Positions 1-5,319 of a stretch of DNA of 5,940 bases are shown here, piece after piece. This stretch comes from a bacterium (GTDB lineage Bacteria > Krumholzibacteriota > Krumholzibacteria > LZORAL124-64-63): contig JAASSM010000137.1 in assembly GCA_021767885.1 (NCBI GenBank), positions 1 to 5,940 on the forward strand, given 5' to 3'. Position numbers and translations under genes: made by a program. Numbering within the stretch: the first letter of the stretch is position 1; the number at the start of each line of letters is the position of its first letter. The notes beneath the pieces are model-generated. The model was not told the origin of the DNA. It saw nothing but the letters and a program-made list of their open reading frames with translations, and did not search any database.

Positions 1-375
1 GAGCACCGCGGCGCCGGGCACGCCGGTGCTGCGGGCGTCGGTCTGGGCGTCGGTGAGCGACGACCCCGGCAGCCCGAGCAGGCTGCGCAGGCCGGTGGTC
101 CGCAGCACGATCATGAAGCAGCGATGGCCCGGCGCGAACCGCTGACGCACCGGCGCCGTGCACAGCCCGCGCACCGTGGCCCGGGCCTGGCGGGTCAGGG
201 GCGCGGCGCCCACCGCGGCCTCGTGGGCGTGGTCCAGGGAGAAGACCAGCACCGGCCGGCCGGCCGGCGTCGTGGACATGATGCTGGGCTCGCCGGCCAC
301 GAGCTGGCACTGGTGGTAGCGCGCGACGTGGGTGCGCAGGTCGGACGCCGGGGTGGCGGAGGTGAACCGGATCAC
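1..375 (-). CDS. AraC-family transcriptional regulator, N-terminal part (DUF6597-like domain), partial
   Basis: I translated the minus strand by hand from GTG at 375-373 to the left edge and found 125 codons with no stop. The N-terminus (MIRFTSATPASDLRTHVARY) and the later stretches FAPGHRCFMIVLR and LRSLLGLPGSSLTDA follow the pattern of the DUF6597 domain. That domain precedes the helix-turn-helix of many AraC-type regulators: P-x-x-x-L-x-x-x-V-x-x-Y near the start, then F-x-P-G followed by L-L-G-x-P-x-x-x-L-T-D. The AraC DNA-binding domain would lie beyond position 1 and is not visible. The GTG start is supported by GGGAGG five bases upstream. The frame stays open upstream, so a longer start is possible but has no ribosome site that I can see. 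The gene is divergent from the sigma-kinase operon. Ligand and targets cannot be inferred. The family call rests on remembered pattern and is moderately sure; that the frame is coding is surer. Confidence 0.62.
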   Translation of the reverse strand, partial: MIRFTSATPASDLRTHVARYHQCQLVAGEPSIMSTTPAGRPVLVFSLDHAHEAAVGAAPLTRQARATVRGLCTAPVRQRFAPGHRCFMIVLRTTGLRSLLGLPGSSLTDAQTDARSTGVPGAAVL

Positions 376-380
376 ATCGT

Positions 381-386
381 CCTCCC
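381..386 (-). promoter_or_regulatory. Ribosome binding site deciding the GTG start of the AraC-type gene
   Basis: On the minus strand GGGAGG is followed by a 5-base spacer (ACGAT) and then GTG at 375-373. The ATG one register earlier, at 377-375, runs straight into TGA, so it cannot be the start. This site is the reason for choosing GTG. Confidence 0.65.
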
Positions 387-402
387 GGGACGGGACCAGG
401 CG

Positions 403-421
403 GCCGGCGGGGCCCGCCGGC
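403..421. repeat. GC-rich hairpin in the leader of the AraC-type gene
   Basis: The arms GCCGGCGG and CCGCCGGC form a perfect 8-bp stem around a 3-base loop. The hairpin lies 17 bases beyond the ribosome site of the minus-strand gene, so it would sit in the 5' leader of its mRNA if transcription starts upstream of it. It could also be a protein-binding dyad. In DNA this rich in CG such stems arise by chance, so function is uncertain. Confidence 0.3.
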
Positions 422-562
422 GCTCTGGATGAGGACGCGCGATCCGGCGACGGAACCTGCAGCGGCGGCCGGCGCCGGGTGGCCTCCGCCTGGTGGCGCG
501 CGGCCCGGTGGCCGGGGCCGGAGCTGGCCGCACCCCCGCGCCGGACGGGCGGCCTGAACCCG

Positions 563-591
563 TAGACTTTTCCTCCGCTTTATGGCATGAT
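563..591 (+). promoter_or_regulatory. Candidate promoter of the sigma-kinase operon
   Basis: A short AT-richer island breaks the GC-rich intergenic sequence. TAGACT (563-568) matches 4 of 6 bases of the -35 consensus TTGACA. After 17 bases, CATGAT (586-591) matches 4 of 6 bases of TATAAT. Transcription would begin near 597-600 and leave a leader of about 36 bases before the ATG at 635. An alternative is an ECF-type -35 element, GAACC at 556-560, paired with the T-rich bases around 579-583; that would suit an autoregulated ECF sigma gene. The sequence alone does not decide between them. Confidence 0.35.
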
Positions 592-623
592 CCGGGCCTG
601 CCACCGTGTCGGCCGACCGACCC

Positions 624-628
624 AGGAG
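624..628 (+). promoter_or_regulatory. Ribosome binding site deciding the sigma factor start
   Basis: AGGAG lies 6 bases before ATG at 635. An in-frame ATG exists at 587, but it has no such site and overlaps the candidate -10 element. The protein family also normally begins close to the conserved sigma-2 region, which favours 635. Confidence 0.7.
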
Positions 629-634
629 CGACCG

Positions 635-1252
635 ATGACCCCAGCGGGCGACCCCTCCATCACGGCCCTGCTGCAGGCACTCGACGACGACCACCGCGAT
701 GCGGCTCGCGAGCAGGCCGCCAGCGAGGCCGCATACGAGGCCGTCTACCCCCACCTGCGCGCCATGGCGGCCAGCTTCATGCGCCGCGAGCCGTCCGGTC
801 ACACGCTGCAGCCCACCGCGCTGGTCAACGAGGCGTACCTGCGGCTGGCCGACCAGTCGGTGCTCGGCTGGCGCTCCCGGGCCCACTTCTACGCCATCGC
901 CGCGCGCATCATGCGGCGCGTGCTGGTGGACCACGCCCGCAAGCGCGCGAGCCGCAAGCGGGGTGGCGATCACGAGCGGATCACGTTGCAGGACGTCCTG
1001 GCCGTCGATCCCGGCGGCGAGGAGCGGCTCCTGGACCTGATCAGCTTCGACCAGGCGCTCGGCAGGCTCGAGCCGGAGCACGGGCGGATGGCCCGGGTGG
1101 TGGAGATGCGGGTGTTCGGCGGGCTGACCGTACCGGAGATCGCCGGCCTGCTGGAGGTCTCCGACCGCACGGTGGCCGGCGACTGGGCCTTCGCCTGCAT
1201 GTGGCTCGCCCGGACGATGGCGCAGGATCGCGGGGAGCCGGCCCATGGCTGA
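635..1252 (+). CDS. ECF-like RNA polymerase sigma factor (TIGR02999 / ECF43-like), partner of the Ser/Thr kinase
   Basis: The 205-aa protein should direct RNA polymerase to a set of target promoters. Region sigma-2 spans about residues 34-104 and carries the family signature HTLQPTALVNEAYLRL (56-71), then HFYAIAARIMRRVLVDHARK (84-103). Region sigma-4 spans about 139-196 and includes VFGGLTVPEIAGLLEVSDRT (160-179). There is no sigma-3 region, as in all ECF types. Size is usual for the family (about 190-210 aa). Where classical ECF factors have an acidic DAED-like motif just before LVQE, this protein has Q59-P60-T61-A62 before LVNE. In the ECF43 pair EcfP/PknT of Vibrio parahaemolyticus, a threonine in this region is phosphorylated by the neighbouring kinase and stands in for the missing acidic residues; T61 (or T57) is the candidate here by inference. 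The recognition helix (TVAGDWAFACMWLAR, 179-193) has fewer basic residues than the TVKRDWRFARAWL form I know. The stop codon lies inside the first codons of the kinase gene. No anti-sigma gene is adjacent. Confidence 0.93.
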   Translation: MTPAGDPSITALLQALDDDHRDAAREQAASEAAYEAVYPHLRAMAASFMRREPSGHTLQPTALVNEAYLRLADQSVLGWRSRAHFYAIAARIMRRVLVDHARKRASRKRGGDHERITLQDVLAVDPGGEERLLDLISFDQALGRLEPEHGRMARVVEMRVFGGLTVPEIAGLLEVSDRTVAGDWAFACMWLARTMAQDRGEPAHG

Positions 1253-4223
1253 GCGCCGCCTCGACCGGTTGCGCGACCTGGTGCTCGCCGCTGCCGGGCA
1301 GCCGGTCGGCGCGCGTGACGCGTACCTCGTCCACGCGTGCGGCGACGACGACGAGCTGCTGACGGCCGCGCGCGAGCTGCTCGCCCTCGATGCCGGCGCG
1401 GTGGCCAGCATCGACAACCTGGCCCGCGACGGCGTGGCGCCGTGGCTGGCCGATGACGACGACGGCGACGCCGACGGGGCGCCCTGGCTGGCCGACGGTG
1501 ATGGCGACGGGGCGACCTGGCCGGTCGACGGCGACCCTGACGGGCCGGCGGCCGACCCGCGACCGCCGGACCGGTACGTCCTGCGCGAGGTGATCGGACG
1601 CGGTGGCAGCAGCACGGTCTACCGGGCGGAGCAGACCGCCCCGGTGGTGCGCGAGGTGGCCCTGAAGGTCCTGCGGTCGCGGCGGCTGGACCCGGTGGCC
1701 CGGGAGCGCTTCCTGGCCGAGCAGCAGATCCTCGCCGTCCTCGACCATCCCCACGTGGCCCAGGTCTTCGACGCCGGCACCACGCCCGCCGGCCAGCCGT
1801 ACTACGCCATGGAGCTGGTGCGTGGCCGGACCCTGGTGGACCACTGCGAGGACCGGGGCCTGGACACCGGGGCGCGGTGCCGGCTGCTGGTGCAGGCCTG
1901 CCGGGGCGTGGAGCACGCCCATCGCAAGGGGATGCTCCATCGCGACCTCAAGCCCAGCAACCTGCTCGTGGCCGAGGCCGACGGCCAGGCCACCGTCAAG
2001 GTGATCGACTTCGGCATCGCCCGTCCGCTGGCGTCAGCCGAGGATCCGCAGTGGACGCTGGCCGGCCACATGCTCGGCACGCCGCAGTACATGAGCCCCG
2101 AGCAGGCGCGCGACGAGCGCCGGCGCGTGGACGTCCGCTCGGACGTCTTCGCGCTCGGCGTGGTCCTGCACGAGCTGCTCACCGGCGCGGTGCCCTACCA
2201 GGCGGACACCGGCTCGGCGCTCGCCATGCTCGGCGCGGTGTCGCGCGGGGAGGTGGTCCCCCGGACGCGGGATCGGCGTGGTCGTCCCCTGCCCCGCGAC
2301 CTGCAGGCCATCGTGCGCCAGGCCACGGACGTGGACCCGGAGCGGCGGTACGAGAGCCCGGCTGCCCTGGCCCGGGACATCGAGAACTTCCTGGCGGCGC
2401 GCCCGGTGGCCGCGCGCCGCGGCGGCACCTGGTATCAGCTGACCCGCCTGGCGGCGCGCCATCCGCTGGGCACCGGCCTGACCGTCGCCCTGCTCGTGGT
2501 GATCCTCGCGGCGACCGCGACGGTGACGGTGCTCTACCAGCGCGCCGAGCGGGAGGCCGACCGCGCGCGGCTCGAGGCGGCGACGGCCACGAGCCTGGCC
2601 GATTACCTGCGCGGGATGTTCGTCGATGCCGCGCCCAGCGGTGGCGATCCCCAGGTCACCATCTCCGAGGTGCTCGACCAGGCCGCGGACCGGGCCGGGC
2701 GGGAGCTGGCCGACCGCCCGCTGGTCCTCGCCGAGGTGCTCGACACCATCGCCGGGGTCAAGGCCGACCTCGGCGAGGAGGTGCGCGCCCACGCCATCTG
2801 GCTCCTGGCCCGGGACGCGCTCGCCCGCCACACCGGACCCGGCCTGGAACCCCTGCGCACGGGGATCGACATGCGCGTGGCGCTCTCGCTCCCCGACCGC
2901 GGTGCGCGGCGGCCGGCGCTGCTGGCGATCCTGGCCGCGCTGCCGGAACTCGACGTCCCGCCGGCCGAGCGGGCCCGGCTGGCCTACACCATCCACTTCC
3001 GCCTGGCCGGGATGGCCAGTGACCAGCAGGACCAGGCCCTGGCCGCCGAGCACCTCGGCCGGGCCTCCGACGCCCTGGCGCGCTCCGGGAGCGAGGACGA
3101 GGGTCTGCGCCTGCAGCTGCTCTTCTCCCGCGGCAAGGCGCTCTGGGAGATCAGCGACCACGAGCCTGCCCGCGAGCTGATGGTCGAGGCGCTGGCCGGC
3201 TACGAGCGCCACCTCGGCCCCGACGACGGCCGCACCATCGCGGTGCTCAGCACCCTGGCCGCCATCGAGGCCAGCCTCGGCGAGCACGAGGTCGCCATGG
3301 CCCGCCAGGAGGAGCTGGTGGACCGGGTGCGGGCCATCCTGGGGCCCGACAACGTCCGCGTGGCCGCCTACCACAACAATTACGGGCTCAGCCTGGCCTC
3401 GGCCGGACGGACGGCCGAGGCCATCGCGCAGCTCACCACCGCCCGCGACCTGTGGCTCGCCGGACTCCCGGACGGCCACCCGCACCGCGCCGTCGGGTAC
3501 CAGAACCTCGCCTACGCGCTGCTGGCGGCCGGACGGTACGAGGACGCCCGGGCCCAGGCGGACACGGCCATCATGATCGAGCAGGCCCTCGACCAGCCCC
3601 GCCCCTTCTCCCTCGCCGGCCAGCTCAAGGTGCGCGGCACCGTCGCCCACCGGCTCGGCCGGCTCGCCGCCGGCGCCGAGGATCTGCGCCGGGCCATCGC
3701 CGTGGTGAGCGAGGCCGAGGATCCGCACAACCCGTCCCTGCTGCCCACGTACACCGCCCTCGCCAGCCTCGAGCTCGATCGCGGCGACGTCGACCGGGCC
3801 GCGGCCGCCATCGGCACCGCCTGGGAGGTCATCGAATCCGGCCAGGCCATCGACCCCCGCCACCGCCTGCTGGCGAGCAGCGTCCGTGCGCGGGTATGGC
3901 ACGCGCTGGCGAAGACCGGATCAACGAGCCCGGCGGCGCCGGAAGCGAGAGGGCCGGGCGCGCTGGGCGAACTGGGTGAGCTGGGTGAGCTGGGTGAGCG
4001 ACGGGGGTCGGGCGAACTGGGCGAGCAATGGGGGATGGGCGAGCTGGAAGAACTGGAAGCCGCCCTCCTGGCCGACCACTCCGCCCCCGACAGCCGCCGC
4101 CACGAGTTGACCCGGTGGATCGCGATCCTGGCCGAGCAGGGCGACCGGGAGCGGCAGGCGCGGTGGCAGCGGGCGCTGGACGGGCTGGTGGCGGCGGTGG
4201 CGGTGTCCGGGGAGGGGCGGTGA
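1245..4223 (+). CDS. Membrane-bound PknB-type Ser/Thr protein kinase with C-terminal TPR sensor domain
   Basis: The product is a 992-aa Hanks-type kinase. Residues 1-60 form the helical N-terminal region usual in sigma-linked kinases (compare ARDAYLVHACGDDDELLTAA, 23-42). Residues 62-105 are an acidic repeat linker. The kinase domain (about 111-383) looks complete: glycine loop GRGGSSTV (118-125; most relatives have MG where this has SS), VALK with K141, alpha-C glutamate probably E159, HRDLKPSN (232-239) with D234, DFG (255-257), GTPQYMSPE (278-286), and the helix-F aspartate D300. R233 makes it an RD kinase. A membrane segment lies at about 409-430 after basic residues, so the kinase should be cytoplasmic and the rest external. 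Residues about 470-890 are TPR-like helices. Three 42-residue repeats of the kinesin-light-chain type start at LGPD (657), LGPD (699) and LPDG (741). A Gly-Glu-Leu repeat (908-938) interrupts the last helices. The ATG overlaps the sigma gene by 8 nt and has GGGGAG (1232-1237) 7 bases upstream, which suggests coupled translation. The likely substrate is the sigma factor, by inference from context; the TPR ligand is unknown. Confidence 0.95.
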   Translation: MAERRLDRLRDLVLAAAGQPVGARDAYLVHACGDDDELLTAARELLALDAGAVASIDNLARDGVAPWLADDDDGDADGAPWLADGDGDGATWPVDGDPDGPAADPRPPDRYVLREVIGRGGSSTVYRAEQTAPVVREVALKVLRSRRLDPVARERFLAEQQILAVLDHPHVAQVFDAGTTPAGQPYYAMELVRGRTLVDHCEDRGLDTGARCRLLVQACRGVEHAHRKGMLHRDLKPSNLLVAEADGQATVKVIDFGIARPLASAEDPQWTLAGHMLGTPQYMSPEQARDERRRVDVRSDVFALGVVLHELLTGAVPYQADTGSALAMLGAVSRGEVVPRTRDRRGRPLPRDLQAIVRQATDVDPERRYESPAALARDIENFLAARPVAARRGGTWYQLTRLAARHPLGTGLTVALLVVILAATATVTVLYQRAEREADRARLEAATATSLADYLRGMFVDAAPSGGDPQVTISEVLDQAADRAGRELADRPLVLAEVLDTIAGVKADLGEEVRAHAIWLLARDALARHTGPGLEPLRTGIDMRVALSLPDRGARRPALLAILAALPELDVPPAERARLAYTIHFRLAGMASDQQDQALAAEHLGRASDALARSGSEDEGLRLQLLFSRGKALWEISDHEPARELMVEALAGYERHLGPDDGRTIAVLSTLAAIEASLGEHEVAMARQEELVDRVRAILGPDNVRVAAYHNNYGLSLASAGRTAEAIAQLTTARDLWLAGLPDGHPHRAVGYQNLAYALLAAGRYEDARAQADTAIMIEQALDQPRPFSLAGQLKVRGTVAHRLGRLAAGAEDLRRAIAVVSEAEDPHNPSLLPTYTALASLELDRGDVDRAAAAIGTAWEVIESGQAIDPRHRLLASSVRARVWHALAKTGSTSPAAPEARGPGALGELGELGELGERRGSGELGEQWGMGELEELEAALLADHSAPDSRRHELTRWIAILAEQGDRERQARWQRALDGLVAAVAVSGEGR
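1428..1559 (+). repeat. In-frame acidic repeats (APWLA + DxDxDG) in the kinase linker
   Basis: Kinase residues 62-105 consist of short imperfect repeats. APWLA occurs at 65-69 and 79-83, and a diverged copy (ATWPV) at 90-94. DGDADG, DGDGDG and DGDPDG begin at residues 73, 84 and 95, an 11-residue period. The nucleotide copies (for example around 1440-1460 and 1480-1500) are still similar, which points to recent tandem duplication. The DxDxDG pattern resembles the first half of a calcium-binding loop, but no flanking helices of an EF-hand are evident. The linker joins the N-terminal helices to the kinase domain. Confidence 0.75.
3966..4058 (+). repeat. 9-bp tandem repeat encoding Gly-Glu-Leu in the kinase C-terminus
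   Basis: Four adjacent 9-base units fill 3965-4000 (GGGCGAACT, then GGGTGAGCT twice, then GGGTGAGCG). Further imperfect units follow at 4010-4027 and 4038-4058. In the reading frame they encode GELGELGELGE (908-918), then GELGE (923-927) and GELEELE (932-938). The unit is a multiple of three, so gain or loss of copies would change protein length without a frameshift. The repeat separates two helices of what would otherwise be the last TPR. Confidence 0.85.
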
Positions 4224-4284
4224 CGGGGCCCGAGGGGTGATGGGTCGCCCGGCCCCGGGGACGCGTTCCGGCGGGCGATCGCCG

Positions 4285-4306
4285 GCCGCATTCGGCGGAA
4301 TGCGGC
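4285..4306 (+). terminator. Candidate terminator hairpin after the kinase gene
   Basis: The arms GCCGCATTC (4285-4293) and GAATGCGGC (4298-4306) form a perfect 9-bp stem with loop GGCG, 62 bases past the kinase stop. No run of T follows on either strand, so it is not a textbook intrinsic terminator. A second possible stem, CGGGGCC (4224-4230) with GGCCCCG (4251-4257), starts right after the stop codon. Position between convergent genes supports a role in ending transcription. Confidence 0.4.
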
Positions 4307-4393
4307 GTCTGGTGGGGCAGGCGTACGGTGGTGCGGTGGGGTGGCCGCTGCTGGAGTGTCACGGGTTCAGGATGGGATTTGCAGGGAAGTGTT

Positions 4394-4422
4394 GCTGAGG
4401 TACACCGGTGGTGGACCTCAGC
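4394..4422. terminator. Strong hairpin in the convergent intergenic region, possible bidirectional terminator
   Basis: The outer arms GCTGAGGT (4394-4401) and ACCTCAGC (4415-4422) pair perfectly. Inside, after one A/G mismatch, CACC (4403-4406) pairs with GGTG (4410-4413) around the loop GGT. This gives 12 base pairs in 29 bases, in the least GC-rich line of the window (35 of 60 bases G or C in 4381-4440, my count). It lies 70 bases past the stop of the minus-strand operon. No clear T run follows on either strand. It could instead be a protein-binding site or part of a small RNA. Confidence 0.4.
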
Positions 4423-4434
4423 GGTAGCATCGAT

Positions 4435-4465
4435 CAAGTGGGCAGCGAACTTGCCGGAATTCCGG
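4435..4465. repeat. Two adjacent dyad symmetries, including a 12-bp perfect palindrome
   Basis: CAAGT (4435-4439) and ACTTG (4449-4453) are inverted copies around 9 bases. They directly abut the perfect palindrome CCGGAATTCCGG (4454-4465). Together with the 29-base hairpin just to the left they form a cluster of dyads in the gene-free stretch. Function unknown: operator, terminator part or recombination site are possible readings. Confidence 0.45.
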
Positions 4466-4491
4466 ACTCCAGGCCCACCGGGCACCACGCT

Positions 4492-5319
4492 TCACCGCGC
4501 AGGAAGTGCGATCAGGTCACGCGTCATGGCCCAGATGACGCCGATCTGTTCTGCGTCGTCGCCCTGGACGAATGCGCGGCGTTCGAGGAAGCGCTGGTAG
4601 ATCAGATCCGGGACGCGGTCCTCGCGCACGAACGACGCGAACATCCGCGCGCAACGGCTGCGTGCCACCGAGGCCGGCGGGTCGAAGCGCAGGCGCAGGA
4701 GTGCGAGGCACTCCGTCAGCACTGTCCGTGGAGCCGAGGGCTCACCGGCGGAGGCGAAGAGCCAGGGGAAGGCCTCCCGCGGGCGATGCCACCCGAGTAG
4801 CGCGACGTAGACCGTCAGTCGGTCGGCCCGCCAGGCCTCCAGCCGGGTGATCTGTTCGGAGACACGCCAGGCTGCAGCGAGATCTCCGCGATCGATGAGG
4901 TCGTCCCGCAAGCTGCGGTACACGTCTGCGCGGTCGGTCCGCAGGGGCACCGCGTCCTCGATCAGGCTTTCCGCGGCCTCGATCTGCCCGGACCGGGCGA
5001 GGGCATCCTGGTATCTTCCCCATGGTCCGCGGAACGCCGCGGACTCTCCGGCCAGCAGGCGTGAAAGCGACTCATGGTATCCCCGACCACCGGCCGTCGT
5101 CAGCTCGACGAACGGGCGGCCCGATGCGTGGCGGAACACGGCGGTCTGCTCGACCTCCCGCCCGTACCATCGGGGCGAACCGAGGTCTGGAGCGCCCAGC
5201 GTCATGACGGTGCGGACGAACGGCTCCGGCAGGACCACCGTCATCTCCAGCAATGCGTCCTGGTCGATCCCCAGGCCCGCCAGATCGACGCGGCGGCGCA
5301 GGAGGCCCTCCCCCTTCAA
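4492..5319 (-). CDS. Hypothetical protein with TPR-like helical repeats, co-transcribed with the DUF932 gene
   Basis: I do not recognise this 275-aa protein. Residues 1-90 look like a mixed alpha/beta region, with hydrophobic LLEMTVVLPEPFVRTVMTL (23-41) and then VFRHASGRPFVELTTAGG (61-78). From about 100 the protein is helical with TPR-like spacing: YQDALARSGQIEAAESLIEDA (first A at 106), then a repeat at about 133-155 around LIDRGDLAAAWRVSEQI, and a third at about 168-190. The C-terminus (about 200-275) is helical with many Arg, Leu and Phe. No signal peptide, membrane segment or catalytic motif is seen. I chose the TTG at 5319 because it overlaps the stop of the upstream gene as TTGA and has GAGGT 6 bases upstream; an ATG at residue 26 (5244) is the main alternative. 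The coupling suggests that it works with the DUF932 protein, perhaps as a binding scaffold, but this is inference. GC content is lower than in the kinase gene. Confidence 0.75.
   Translation of the reverse strand: MKGEGLLRRRVDLAGLGIDQDALLEMTVVLPEPFVRTVMTLGAPDLGSPRWYGREVEQTAVFRHASGRPFVELTTAGGRGYHESLSRLLAGESAAFRGPWGRYQDALARSGQIEAAESLIEDAVPLRTDRADVYRSLRDDLIDRGDLAAAWRVSEQITRLEAWRADRLTVYVALLGWHRPREAFPWLFASAGEPSAPRTVLTECLALLRLRFDPPASVARSRCARMFASFVREDRVPDLIYQRFLERRAFVQGDDAEQIGVIWAMTRDLIALPAR

Noticed and set aside
252..270. Run of alternating CCGG units as a repeat or methylation-rich site
   Set aside because: It is short, lies inside the AraC-type coding frame (Pro-Ala-Gly-Arg-Pro), and is expected from GC-rich codon use.
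587..634. Earlier in-frame ATG for the sigma factor (16 extra residues)
   Set aside because: There is no ribosome site before it and it overlaps the candidate -10 box, while ATG 635 has AGGAG at good spacing.
493..1362. A 289-codon plus-strand frame overlapping the sigma gene
   Set aside because: It is out of frame with the sigma factor, very rich in Arg, Ala, Gly and Pro, and has no ribosome site.
1428..1559. True EF-hand domain in the kinase linker
   Set aside because: The DxDxDG spacing is suggestive, but there are no flanking amphipathic helices and the loops abut each other, so I report only acidic repeats.
1041..1940. A 299-codon open frame on the minus strand across the sigma-kinase junction
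   Set aside because: It is antisense to two well-supported genes and of low-complexity composition, with no recognisable domain.
2034..3902. A 622-codon open frame on the minus strand opposite the kinase gene
   Set aside because: In DNA this GC-rich, strands opposite real genes often lack stops. Its translation is Gly, Arg, Ala and Val rich with no motif, while the plus frame has a full kinase and TPR pattern.
4274..4283. Palindrome GGCGATCGCC as a special repeat
   Set aside because: It is a single short copy in a GC-rich region, so chance explains it.
4328..4600. A 90-codon plus-strand frame in the convergent gap, considered as a small gene or a decayed gene remnant
   Set aside because: It has no convincing ribosome site, runs into the opposite-strand gene, and its translation matches nothing that I recognise.
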